A stretch of DNA of 64,000 bases from Nocardioides marinisabuli (lineage in GTDB: Bacteria > Actinomycetota > Actinomycetes > Propionibacteriales > Nocardioidaceae). The stretch covers positions 124,001 through 188,000 of the forward strand of contig NZ_CP059163.1 of the NCBI RefSeq assembly GCF_013466785.1, written 5' to 3'. Shown piece by piece: positions 46,552 through 53,999 of this stretch. Under the pieces are notes generated by a model. It saw nothing but the letters and a program-made list of their open reading frames with translations. It had not been told where the DNA came from and made no database searches. Made by a program: the position numbers and the translations under genes. Position 1 is the first letter of the stretch; each line of letters opens with the position of its first letter.

Positions 46552-47469
46552 TCAGCCGACGAGCGAGGTGACCTCGTCGGCGCAGCCCCAGCTCAGGGTC
46601 ACCCCGGCCCCACCGTGGCCGTAGCAGTGCACCACGTCGCCCTCGCGCTCCAGGCGGACCGACGGGCGGGCCGGGCGCAGCCCGACCCGGTGCCCCAGCA
46701 CCCGCGCGCCCGCCAGCTGCGGCACCAGCCGGGTGGCCCGCGCCAGCACCTGCTCGGCGACCAGCGGGTCGGGGGTGCGGCTCCACTCCCCCTCCTCGGC
46801 CGTGCCGCCGACGACGACGTCGTGCTCGCGCGGCACGACGTACGTCGGCCCCTCGCCGTCGATCACCCAGCGCGAGATCCCCACCTGCGCCAGGCGCACG
46901 ACCTGCCCCTGCACCGGCACCACGGTGCGGTCCGAGGCGAGCAGGCGCGAGCCGATCCCGGCGCACGACACCACGACGTCGACGCCGCTCGCGGGACCGG
47001 GCTCGGGCAGCGCGGAGAGGTTGAGGCGGGTCACGGTGCCGCCCAGCTCGTCGACCCGGGCCAGCAGCCACCGCAGGTAGACGGGCATCTCGACCACGGG
47101 TGCGGCGAAGGACCACCCGTCGGCGTAGCCCGCGGGCGGCGAGGACAGCCTGGTCAGGTCGGGCACCGCGGAGCGCCACCACGGGTCGGGCGCGGGCAGG
47201 CGCACCAGCTCGTCGCCCTCCTGGACGCGCACCCCCGTGCCCGGCACGTCGGCCAGGCGGACGAGCTCGTCAAGGCACGTGGCCGACCAGGCGGTCACCC
47301 GCTCCTGGGGCAGTGCCCGGTAGGGGTACCAGATCGCCGCCGCCACGGCGCTGGTCGTCTCCAGCGGCAGGTCGCGAGCCACCACGTCGACGCGGTGTCC
47401 CGCCTCCAGGAGCCGCACGGCGCAGCTCAGCCCCACGACGCCGGCACCGACCACGACCACCCTGCCCAT
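46552..47469 (-). CDS. FAD-dependent D-amino-acid-oxidase-like oxidoreductase
   Basis: A 305-residue flavoprotein of the DAO family. FAD-binding GAGVVGLSCAVRLLEAGH at 8-25, IWYPYRALPQERV (DAO-type segment near 70), the second FAD strand VVVSCAGIGSRLLA, VVPVQGQVVRL, and C-terminal VRLEREGDVVHCYGHGGAGVTLSWGCA match eukaryotic and actinobacterial D-amino-acid oxidases. It should oxidatively deaminate D-amino acids with peroxide release. ATG at 47469. It is divergent from the hydrolase-like gene. Confidence 0.92.
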   Translation of the reverse strand: MGRVVVVGAGVVGLSCAVRLLEAGHRVDVVARDLPLETTSAVAAAIWYPYRALPQERVTAWSATCLDELVRLADVPGTGVRVQEGDELVRLPAPDPWWRSAVPDLTRLSSPPAGYADGWSFAAPVVEMPVYLRWLLARVDELGGTVTRLNLSALPEPGPASGVDVVVSCAGIGSRLLASDRTVVPVQGQVVRLAQVGISRWVIDGEGPTYVVPREHDVVVGGTAEEGEWSRTPDPLVAEQVLARATRLVPQLAGARVLGHRVGLRPARPSVRLEREGDVVHCYGHGGAGVTLSWGCADEVTSLVG

Positions 47470-47528
47470 GGCAGGAGTCTGGCAGGAAGGCGCTGCCCGC
47501 GGGGACGCACAGCGTGACGTCGCACACG

Positions 47529-47549
47529 TCACATACCGATGGTTTGTGA
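47529..47549. promoter_or_regulatory. Imperfect palindrome in the divergent promoter (operator candidate)
   Basis: TCACATACC-GAT-GGTTTGTGA has two 9-bp arms with one mismatch, of the size bound by TetR-type repressors. A second short inverted repeat, TTGACATACGTTCAA, lies at 47562-47576, immediately before the ATG at 47581. Both lie in the 111-bp gap between the oxidase and hydrolase-like genes. No TetR gene is nearby. Confidence 0.35.
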
Positions 47550-47580
47550 GCGCGGCTCCTATTGACATACGTTCAACGCC

Positions 47581-48657
47581 ATGAGGCCCACCCTGCGCAC
47601 CCTGCTCGTCGGACTGCTCGTGGGCGCGCTCAGCGGCGCCGTCGTCGGCGCGCTCGCCGGACAGGCCGCCGCCGACGGCACCGGGGGCTCGACGGTGATC
47701 TCGCGAGGGGTGGCCTTCGACCTGGTCAACACCAACGACACCCACCTGCTGTGCCTGCCCGACGGCGACGACTACGTCGTTGAGGCCCGCCTCATCGGCC
47801 CCCGCGACGAGGTGCTCGGCCGCGCCGGCTCGCGCCGGATCAACGTGCTCGTGCACGACGCGGGCACCGGCGGCTGGTTCTGGGGCATGGACTCCCCCCG
47901 GCGCTACGACTACGCCCGCCAGCTGGCCCGCCGCGGCGAGACGTCGCTGGTGCTGACCCGGCTGGGCTACGACGAGAACGGGCTCGGCTCCGGGCGCGAC
48001 ACCTGCCTGGGCGCCCAGGCCACGATGCTGCACCAGGTCGTGCAGCACCTGAAGTCGGGCAGCTACCGCTTCACCGGCGACGTCGGCACCACGACCCCGC
48101 ACGCGGGTCACGTCGTGGTGCACGGGCACGGCGTCGGCGCCGCCGTGGCGCAGCTCGAGGCCTCGACCTTCGACGACGTCGAGGGCCTGGTGCTGATGTC
48201 GTGGACCGACACCCAGTTCACCAGCCGCGCCGTCGCCGAGGCCACCCGCCAGGGCACGACCTGCCTCTCCGCCGACTACGCGAGCTTCGGTGAGACCCGC
48301 GCCGACTACCGCGACCTGCTCTTCGCCTCCGCGCCCGCACGGGTGCAGCGCCAGGCCGCGCGCCAGCGCAACGACGTGCCCTGCGGCGACGTGCTGAGCC
48401 TGGGCGCGATGGTGACGTCGCTGACCCTGGGCACCGGTGACATCGAGGCGCCGGCCCTGCTCCTGTTCGGCGACCAGGACGTCCGCACCCGTGCGGGCGC
48501 CGCCGAGCGCCAGGCCGACCGGTTCCGCTCCAGCGAGGCGGTGCGCACCCGCACCTTCAGCGGCGCCGGCAGCGCGCTGCCGCTCGAGCGGTCGGCTCCG
48601 CGGGTGCGGCGCGAGGTGCTGTCCTTCCTGACCACCACCCGCGGCGGGCGCGACTAG
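47581..48657 (+). CDS. Exported alpha/beta-hydrolase-like protein with GHGVG in place of GxSxG
   Basis: A 358-residue protein with an N-terminal signal peptide (TLLVGLLVGALSGAVVGALAGQAAA). The fold pattern is that of an alpha/beta hydrolase: VLVHDAGTGGWFWG (oxyanion strand), GHVVVHGHGVGAAVAQLEA (nucleophile elbow) and LLLFGDQDVRTRAGA (acid strand). The elbow Ser is replaced by His (GHGVG) and no obvious replacement is seen, so classical hydrolysis is unlikely. Four Cys residues could form disulfides outside the cell. Its 3' end overlaps the ferritin gene by 4 bp (convergent). Confidence 0.8.
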   Translation: MRPTLRTLLVGLLVGALSGAVVGALAGQAAADGTGGSTVISRGVAFDLVNTNDTHLLCLPDGDDYVVEARLIGPRDEVLGRAGSRRINVLVHDAGTGGWFWGMDSPRRYDYARQLARRGETSLVLTRLGYDENGLGSGRDTCLGAQATMLHQVVQHLKSGSYRFTGDVGTTTPHAGHVVVHGHGVGAAVAQLEASTFDDVEGLVLMSWTDTQFTSRAVAEATRQGTTCLSADYASFGETRADYRDLLFASAPARVQRQAARQRNDVPCGDVLSLGAMVTSLTLGTGDIEAPALLLFGDQDVRTRAGAAERQADRFRSSEAVRTRTFSGAGSALPLERSAPRVRREVLSFLTTTRGGRD

Positions 48658-49178
48658 GAGCCGGCGGCGCGGGGCGCGGTGGGGTCGTCGATCCCGGCGT
48701 CCTGCTCGCGCGCGACGTACTCCTCGATGTCCTCGACGTCGTCGAGGTTGCGTCGCACGACGGCCAGGAGGTCCGACATGGTCGCGATCTCCTCGACCTG
48801 CTCCTTGATGAACCACTGGAGGAACTGCTCGGAGGCGAAGTCCTGCTCCTCGCGCGCGGTGCGCACCAGGTCGTAGATCTGCTCGGCGACCTGGCGCTCC
48901 TGCTCCAGCGCCAGGGCGACCGGCCCCACGACGTCGTCGAAGGAGCACTGCGGTGCCGGCACGCCGGGGATGACGACGGACGCGTCGGTGTCGAGCAGGT
49001 ACTGCATCATCATCATGGCGTGGTCGCGCTCCTCCAGCGCCTGGGCGTAGAAGAACGCCGCCATCTGCGGCATCGTCTCGGCGTCGTAGTGCACGGCGCA
49101 GGCCAGGTACTGCTGGTGGGCGGCCAGCTCGTGGCCGATCTGGGCGTTGAGCTGGTCGACGAAGCGCGGTGCGGGCAC
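48654..49178 (-). CDS. Ferritin (iron storage, BfrB-like)
   Basis: A 174-residue four-helix ferritin. Ferroxidase ligands are visible: Glu in GHELAAHQQY, Glu-Glu and His in LEERDHAMMMM, Glu in LEQERQVAEQIY and Gln/Glu in FLQWFIKEQVEE. There is no heme-ligand Met in the bacterioferritin position, and the C-terminal tail is acidic. GTG at 49178 with GGAGGA at 6 bp. It follows the iron-box small gene by 57 bp, and iron should induce both. Confidence 0.93.
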   Translation of the reverse strand: MPAPRFVDQLNAQIGHELAAHQQYLACAVHYDAETMPQMAAFFYAQALEERDHAMMMMQYLLDTDASVVIPGVPAPQCSFDDVVGPVALALEQERQVAEQIYDLVRTAREEQDFASEQFLQWFIKEQVEEIATMSDLLAVVRRNLDDVEDIEEYVAREQDAGIDDPTAPRAAGS

Positions 49179-49235
49179 GGGGTTCCTCCGGAGGTCTGGC
49201 AGGTGAGGGTGGCAGGTGGCGGGCGACCCCGCAGG

Positions 49236-49460
49236 TCAGGCCGAGGCGGCCAGCTGCTTCTTGGTCACCTTCGAGCCGTCGAGCCGCACGAGCCGGCGCT
49301 TCTTGACGGTGTAGCCGGAGGGAAGGGTGCCCTCCTTGAGCATGCGCAGGGGGCAGCGGCCGCACTTGCTGCGCGACTCGCAGCACTCGGTCTTCGGCAG
49401 GCGGACCACGGTCGCGCCCTTGCTGCCCTTGCCGCTCTTCTTGCCCTTGCTCTTGCCCAT
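49236..49460 (-). CDS. Small basic Cys-rich protein upstream of ferritin
   Basis: A 74-residue protein with a Lys/Gly-rich N-terminus (GKSKGKKSGKGSKG) and a central metal-binding-like cluster CCESRSKCGRCPLR (four Cys in 14 residues) followed by a basic C-terminus. Function unknown; a similar small protein occurs in other actinobacteria as far as I recall. ATG at 49460 is 21 bp downstream of the iron box, so expression should follow iron. An RNA-binding or iron/zinc-binding role would fit its charge and Cys cluster. Confidence 0.72.
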   Translation of the reverse strand: MGKSKGKKSGKGSKGATVVRLPKTECCESRSKCGRCPLRMLKEGTLPSGYTVKKRRLVRLDGSKVTKKQLAASA

Positions 49461-49480
49461 GCAGGCACGGTAGCACGCAG

Positions 49481-49499
49481 TTAGGTGAGGCTTACCTGC
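49481..49499 (-). promoter_or_regulatory. IdeR/DtxR-type iron box
   Basis: TTAGGTGAGGCTTACCTGC matches 15 of 19 positions of the DtxR/IdeR consensus TTAGGTTAGGCTAACCTAA. It lies 21 bp upstream of the Cys-rich small gene and, through it, the ferritin gene. The other neighbour (mutase) ends at 49504, so the box can serve only this unit. In mycobacteria IdeR activates ferritin genes through such boxes. Confidence 0.8.
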
Positions 49500-49503
49500 T
49501 CGC

Positions 49504-51540
49504 TCAGCGGTCGGTCGGCAGGTCGTTGGCCCGGCGGATCACGTCGACGATGCCGCCCATGATCTCGGTCAGGCCGAAGTCCTTGGGCGTGTAGACCGCT
49601 GCGACACCCTGCTCGGCGAGCTTGCGGGCGTCGGAGTCGGGGATGATGCCGCCCACGATGACGGGGATGTCACCGGCCCCGGCCTCGCGCAGCCCGGCCA
49701 GCACCGCCGGCACCAGCTCCATGTGGGAGCCCGAGAGGATCGAGAGGCCCACGCAGTGCACGTCCTCGGCGACGGCCGCCGAGACGATCTGGGCCGGGGT
49801 GAGCCGGATGCCCTGGTAGACGACCTCGAAGCCGGCGTCACGGGCGCGCACCGCCACCTGCTCGGCACCGTTGGAGTGCCCGTCGAGACCGGGCTTGCCG
49901 ACCAGCAGCCGCAGCCGCCCGCCCAACTCCTCGCCGGTGGCCCGGACCCGCTCGCGCACGGCGGTGAGCTCGGTGCCCGCCTCCGCCACGCCCACGGCAC
50001 CGGAGACCCCGGTCGGGGCGCGGAACTCGCCGAAGACCTCGCGCAGCGTGCCGGCCCACTCACCGGTCGTGGCGCCGGCGCGGGCCGCGGCCAGCGTCGG
50101 GCCCATCAGGTTCTCGCTGCCCTTGGCCGCCGCGGCCAGGGCGGCCAGCGCGTCGGCGACCTCCTGCTCGTCACGCTGGGCCTTCCAGGCGCTCACCGAC
50201 TCGCGCGCCGACTGCTCGGCACGGGGGTCGGCGGTCATGATGGCGCCGTCGAGGTCGGAGGTCAGCGGCGAGGGCTCGGTGGTCTCGTACCGGTTGACGC
50301 CGACGATGATCTCCTGGCCGTCCTCGATGCGTGCGCGGCGCGCAGCGTGCGCCGAGACCAGCTCCTCCTTCATGTAGCCCGACTCGACGGCCGCGATCGC
50401 GCCGCCCATCGCCTGGACCCGGTCGATCTCGGCCTTGGCGCCGGCGACCAGCTCGGCCACCTTGGCCTCGATGACCGTGGAGCCCTCGAAGATGTCGTCG
50501 TACTCGAGCAGGTCGGACTCGAAGGCCAGCACCTGCTGCAGGCGCAGCGACCACTGCTGGTCCCAGGGCCGCGGCAGGCCCAGCGCCTCGTTCCACGCCG
50601 GCAGCTGCACGGCGCGGGCGCGGGCGTTCTTCGACAGCGTCACCCCGAGCATCTCCAGCACGATGCGCTGCACGTTGTTCTCGGGCTGCGCCTCGGTCAG
50701 GCCCAGGGAGTTGACCTGGACGCCGTAGCGGAACCGGCGCATCTTGGGGTCCTGCACGCCGTACCGCTCGCGGGTGATCTCGTCCCACAGCTCGACGAAG
50801 GCGCGCATCTTGCACGTCTCCTCGATGAAGCGCACCCCGGCGTTGACGAAGAAGCTGATGCGCCCCACGACCTTCTCGAAGTCCTCGTCGGCCACCTGGC
50901 CGGACTCCTTGACCTGGTCGAGCACCGCGATCGCGGTGCACAGCGCGTAGGCCAGCTCCTGGGTCGGGGTCGCCCCGGCCTCCTGCAGGTGGTAGCTGCA
51001 GATGTTGATCGGGTTCCACTTCGGGATCTGGTGGACCGTGTAGGCGATCATGTCGCTGATCAGGCGCAGGGAGTGCTCGGGCGGGAACACGTAGGTGCCC
51101 CGCGACAGGTACTCCTTGATGATGTCGTTCTGGGTGGTGCCGGCCAGCTGGGCGGCGACCTCCTCGGGCGACAGGTCGGGGTTCTGCTCCTCCGCGACCA
51201 CCTGGTACATCGCCAGCAGCCACATCGCGGTGGCGTTGATGGTCATCGACGTGTTCATCGACGTCAGCGGGATGTCGGCGAAGAGGTGGCGCATCTCGCC
51301 CAGGTGCGGCACCGGCACGCCCACCTTGCCGACCTCGCCGGTCGACATGACCGAGTCGGGGTCGTAGCCGGTCTGGGTCGGCAGGTCGAAGGCCACCGAC
51401 AGGCCGGTCTGGCCCTTCGACAGGTTGTTGCGGTACAGCTCGTTCGACGCCTGGGCGGTCGAGTGGCCGGCGTACGTGCGCATCACCCAGGGGCGGTCCT
51501 TCTCAGGACGCTCGAGCAGGGGTCGGTCCTTCTCCGTCAT
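49504..51540 (-). CDS. ecm: Ethylmalonyl-CoA mutase (adenosylcobalamin-dependent)
   Basis: A 678-residue B12-dependent mutase converting (2R)-ethylmalonyl-CoA to (2S)-methylsuccinyl-CoA. The substrate domain starts KDRPWVMRTYAGHSTAQASNELYR and has GLSVAFDLPTQTGYD, as in Ecm/MeaA proteins; it lacks the longer N-terminus of methylmalonyl-CoA mutase. The C-terminal B12 domain has the DxHxxG motif as DGHSNG, then LSILSGSH and VIVGGIIPD. ATG at 51540. It has its own short 51-bp leader to the STAS gene. Partner genes are ccr (21396), epimerase (20788), MeaB (18468) and the adenosyltransferase (52646). Confidence 0.93.
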   Translation of the reverse strand: MTEKDRPLLERPEKDRPWVMRTYAGHSTAQASNELYRNNLSKGQTGLSVAFDLPTQTGYDPDSVMSTGEVGKVGVPVPHLGEMRHLFADIPLTSMNTSMTINATAMWLLAMYQVVAEEQNPDLSPEEVAAQLAGTTQNDIIKEYLSRGTYVFPPEHSLRLISDMIAYTVHQIPKWNPINICSYHLQEAGATPTQELAYALCTAIAVLDQVKESGQVADEDFEKVVGRISFFVNAGVRFIEETCKMRAFVELWDEITRERYGVQDPKMRRFRYGVQVNSLGLTEAQPENNVQRIVLEMLGVTLSKNARARAVQLPAWNEALGLPRPWDQQWSLRLQQVLAFESDLLEYDDIFEGSTVIEAKVAELVAGAKAEIDRVQAMGGAIAAVESGYMKEELVSAHAARRARIEDGQEIIVGVNRYETTEPSPLTSDLDGAIMTADPRAEQSARESVSAWKAQRDEQEVADALAALAAAAKGSENLMGPTLAAARAGATTGEWAGTLREVFGEFRAPTGVSGAVGVAEAGTELTAVRERVRATGEELGGRLRLLVGKPGLDGHSNGAEQVAVRARDAGFEVVYQGIRLTPAQIVSAAVAEDVHCVGLSILSGSHMELVPAVLAGLREAGAGDIPVIVGGIIPDSDARKLAEQGVAAVYTPKDFGLTEIMGGIVDVIRRANDLPTDR

Positions 51541-51561
51541 GGACAGAGGGTAGAACGGGAT

Positions 51562-51575
51562 CTACGCGCTGGTAA
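51562..51575. promoter_or_regulatory. Candidate operator CTACGCGCTGGTAA upstream of ecm
   Basis: Seven of eight arm positions match TTAC-N6-GTAA; in the mutase direction it reads TTACCAGCGCGTAG. It ends 22 bp before the mutase ATG, within the 51-bp gap. Confidence 0.42.
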
Positions 51576-51591
51576 CCGCCTCCGGTGTGGC

Positions 51592-51900
51592 TTATCCGAC
51601 ACCGAGCGCGGGCCGGTCGACGTCGACGACCCGGATCAGGTGGGACAGGTGCAGCAGGCGACGCACGGCAGGGCCGCACCCGCGCAGGGTCAGGTGGCCG
51701 CCGCGCAGGTCGGCGGCCCGGCTGGCCACGGCCAGCACCCGCAGCGCGGTCACGTCGGCGCCTTCGACGGCGCTGAGGTCGACCACGACGTGCTCGTGGT
51801 GGGCCAGGTGCTCGTAGACCGCCGTGCGCACCTCGGTCGTGCTGCGCACGTCGAGGTCGCCGACCAGTCTCACGGTCGCTCCGTCGGTGCTGATCTGCAT
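51592..51900 (-). CDS. STAS-domain protein (anti-sigma factor antagonist-like)
   Basis: A 102-residue single STAS domain with VRLVGDLDVRSTTEVRTAV and VVVDLSAVEGADVTALRVLAVASRA. The usual phosphorylatable Ser at the helix start (D-S-S/T-G) reads GADVTAL, with Thr as the possible acceptor. Such proteins bind anti-sigma kinases. No kinase partner lies nearby. ATG at 51900 has GGAGG at 4 bp. Confidence 0.85.
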   Translation of the reverse strand: MQISTDGATVRLVGDLDVRSTTEVRTAVYEHLAHHEHVVVDLSAVEGADVTALRVLAVASRAADLRGGHLTLRGCGPAVRRLLHLSHLIRVVDVDRPALGVG

Positions 51901-51960
51901 GTGCCCTCCCACCCTGCCGGGCCCGCTCCCCCGATGGAACGGGACTCCGCGAGGTCGTCC

Positions 51961-52587
51961 TCACCCACCTTGACGCGTCAGCGGCCCGGATGGTTGCACC
52001 GAACGGGCACTTTTCTCGCGTGTCGCCCCGACCAGGGCCAGACCCGCGGTGCCCACGGCCAGCAGGGCCATCCCGGCGACGCCCTCGGGGGCGAAGATGT
52101 GGCCCGCGTGGACCAGCCAGGCGCCGGGCAGCAGCGGCAGCCCCGCCAGCGCCCGCGGCCCCCGTCGCACCACCTGGTCGGCCAGCAGCAGCACGACGCA
52201 GACCAGCAGCGCCCACGAGCCCACCTCGCCCAGGGGCGTGCCGATGCGGAACATCTGGCTGACCGCGGGCGGGCGGGGCACGTCGGGGCCCAGCTGGTGG
52301 GTGACCCAGCCGGCTCCGATGCCGCTCACGACGTCGAGCGCGGTGTAGAAGGTCGCGTAGACGTAGGCCGAGACCCGCACCAGCCAGGCCAGCGGGTCGC
52401 TGCGCCCACGCACCAGGACCGCCAGCGCCAGCCCCACGAGCGGGAAGACCAGCAGGCCCGGCAGGTGCAGGGCGTACCAGCGCCAGGCGGTCTCGTAGGA
52501 CAGCGAGTGCGGGTGGAAGAGCCCGGCCACGGCCAGGCTCAGGCCCGGCAGGCCCAGCAGCAGCGGCCAGAGGAAGTCACGTCGCAC
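51961..52587 (-). CDS. Hypothetical integral membrane protein
   Basis: Not recognised. The 208-residue protein has about six hydrophobic helices: WPLLLGLPGLSLAVAGLF, LHLPGLLVFPLVGLALAVLV, YVYATFYTALDVVSGIGAGWV and others to GMALLAVGTAGLALV. Several His residues lie near the second and fifth helices (FHPHS, LVHAGHIFAP). It starts with GTG at 52587, sharing a 58-bp gap with the divergent adenosyltransferase gene. Confidence 0.75.
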   Translation of the reverse strand: MRRDFLWPLLLGLPGLSLAVAGLFHPHSLSYETAWRWYALHLPGLLVFPLVGLALAVLVRGRSDPLAWLVRVSAYVYATFYTALDVVSGIGAGWVTHQLGPDVPRPPAVSQMFRIGTPLGEVGSWALLVCVVLLLADQVVRRGPRALAGLPLLPGAWLVHAGHIFAPEGVAGMALLAVGTAGLALVGATREKSARSVQPSGPLTRQGG

Positions 52588-52645
52588 GACGCGAACCTAC
52601 GCACGGCCCGCTGGCGCCGCGACCACCCGTGGCTACCCTTCAGCC

Positions 52646-53218
52646 ATGGTCAACCTGACGCGCATCTACACCCGCACCGGCGACGCCGGCGAGACCCGGC
52701 TCGGCGACATGAGTGTCACGACGAAGACCGACACCCGGCTGCAGGCCTACGCCGACGTCGACGAGGCGAACGCGCACCTGGGCCTCGCGGTCGCGCAGGG
52801 CGACCTCGAGGAGGAGGTCGTCGCCGTGCTCGTGCACGTGCAGAACGACCTGTTCGACGTGGGCGCCGACTTCTGCACCCCGGTCGTGCCCGACCCCGAG
52901 TACCCGCCGCTGCGGATCACCCAGGACTACGTCGACCGGCTCGAGGGCTGGTGCGACGTCTACAACGAGCCGCTCGAGAAGCTGCGCTCGTTCATCCTGT
53001 CCGGCGGCACGGTCGGGGCCGCGCACCTGCACGTCGCCCGCACCGTCGTACGCCGCGCGGAACGCTCGGCGTGGGCGGCGCACGCCGAGCACGGCGAGAG
53101 CATGAACCCGCTCGCGATCACCTACCTCAACCGCCTCTCCGACCTCGTGTTCATCCTGGCCAGGCACGCCAACCGCGAGCGCGGCGACGTGCTGTGGGTG
53201 CCCGGCGGAGAGCGCTGA
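52646..53218 (+). CDS. PduO-type cob(I)alamin adenosyltransferase
   Basis: A 190-residue enzyme that adenosylates cob(I)alamin with ATP to make coenzyme B12. PduO signatures are IYTRTGDAGETRLGDMSVTTKTD at 7-29 (ATP site), DEANAHLG, VQNDLFDVGADF and the C-terminal LNRLSDLVFILARHANRE helix with the Arg/Asn residues. It makes the cofactor for the nearby ethylmalonyl-CoA mutase. ATG at 52646; the next gene follows after 10 bp. Confidence 0.94.
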   Translation: MVNLTRIYTRTGDAGETRLGDMSVTTKTDTRLQAYADVDEANAHLGLAVAQGDLEEEVVAVLVHVQNDLFDVGADFCTPVVPDPEYPPLRITQDYVDRLEGWCDVYNEPLEKLRSFILSGGTVGAAHLHVARTVVRRAERSAWAAHAEHGESMNPLAITYLNRLSDLVFILARHANRERGDVLWVPGGER

Positions 53219-53228
53219 GGAGACGACG

Positions 53229-53990
53229 ATGACCCCCGACCGGTTCTGGCGGCTCATCGACCTGCTCGACGGCACCGCCGACGAGGAGTCGGTGCAGCTG
53301 ATCGAGGCGGCGCTGGCCCCGGGTGAGGAGGAGACCTTCGCCGACGCCGTGCTCGACCACGTCGACCGGCTGCTGGCGCGCCGCGAGGCCCTCGTCGCGC
53401 ACGCCTGCGACAGCCCGTACCCGGTCGCGGCGGCGGTCGTGGCGGCCGGGCGCGAGGTCTACGAACGCGAGCTGACGCTCGACGGCCCGCTCGACCCGGC
53501 GCAGTGGCAGGCGCACGAGTCGGAGGAGCTGCTGGTGGTGGGGCTCGGCGAGCCGGACCCGTCCCGGCCCCGCGGCAGCGACCAGACCTGGGCCGAGCAG
53601 CTGGGGCTGCACCTGCAGTGGCGCTCCACCCAGGTGCCGGAGGGAGTCCTGACGAGCTGGGGCGCGGAGATCGCCGAGCTCGACGGCGTGGTCGGCGACG
53701 ACCCCTCCTTCGGCCGGATCCCGACCGACGACCCGCAGTGGCACGAGGCGCTGAGCCGGCTCGCCGCCGACCCCGAGTTCCACCGGCGTCGCGAGGCCGT
53801 CGCCGACCTCGAGCTGCACGTCGTGGTGCGCGACACCGACGAGGCCACGCTGAGCGCCTACCCCGACGCCGAGGCCGCCGAGCACGTGGTGCTCGTCGTC
53901 CCGGTGGGGGCGCTGACCGCCGATGCCGACCGCGCCGAGGCCTACGTCGAGGCCGTGGTCACGATGCTCGTGTCGTTGACCGAGGGGTAG
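53229..53990 (+). CDS. DUF4240 domain protein
   Basis: A 253-residue acidic soluble protein. The start TPDRFWRLIDLLDGTADEESVQ is the DUF4240 signature; the rest holds mixed helical and beta segments with no catalytic motif I know. ATG at 53229 has AGGAGACG upstream, and the gene follows the adenosyltransferase by 10 bp, so they likely share a message. Function unknown. Confidence 0.8.
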   Translation: MTPDRFWRLIDLLDGTADEESVQLIEAALAPGEEETFADAVLDHVDRLLARREALVAHACDSPYPVAAAVVAAGREVYERELTLDGPLDPAQWQAHESEELLVVGLGEPDPSRPRGSDQTWAEQLGLHLQWRSTQVPEGVLTSWGAEIAELDGVVGDDPSFGRIPTDDPQWHEALSRLAADPEFHRRREAVADLELHVVVRDTDEATLSAYPDAEAAEHVVLVVPVGALTADADRAEAYVEAVVTMLVSLTEG

Positions 53991-53999
53991 GCGCCAGGG

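Noticed and set aside
49504..51540. Methylmalonyl-CoA mutase large subunit
   Set aside because: Length (678) and N-terminal motif YAGHSTAQASNELYR match ethylmalonyl-CoA mutase/MeaA rather than methylmalonyl-CoA mutase.
51541..52645. Cobalamin riboswitch near the mutase or adenosyltransferase
   Set aside because: The leaders are 51 and 58 bp and lack the B12-box, too short for such a riboswitch.
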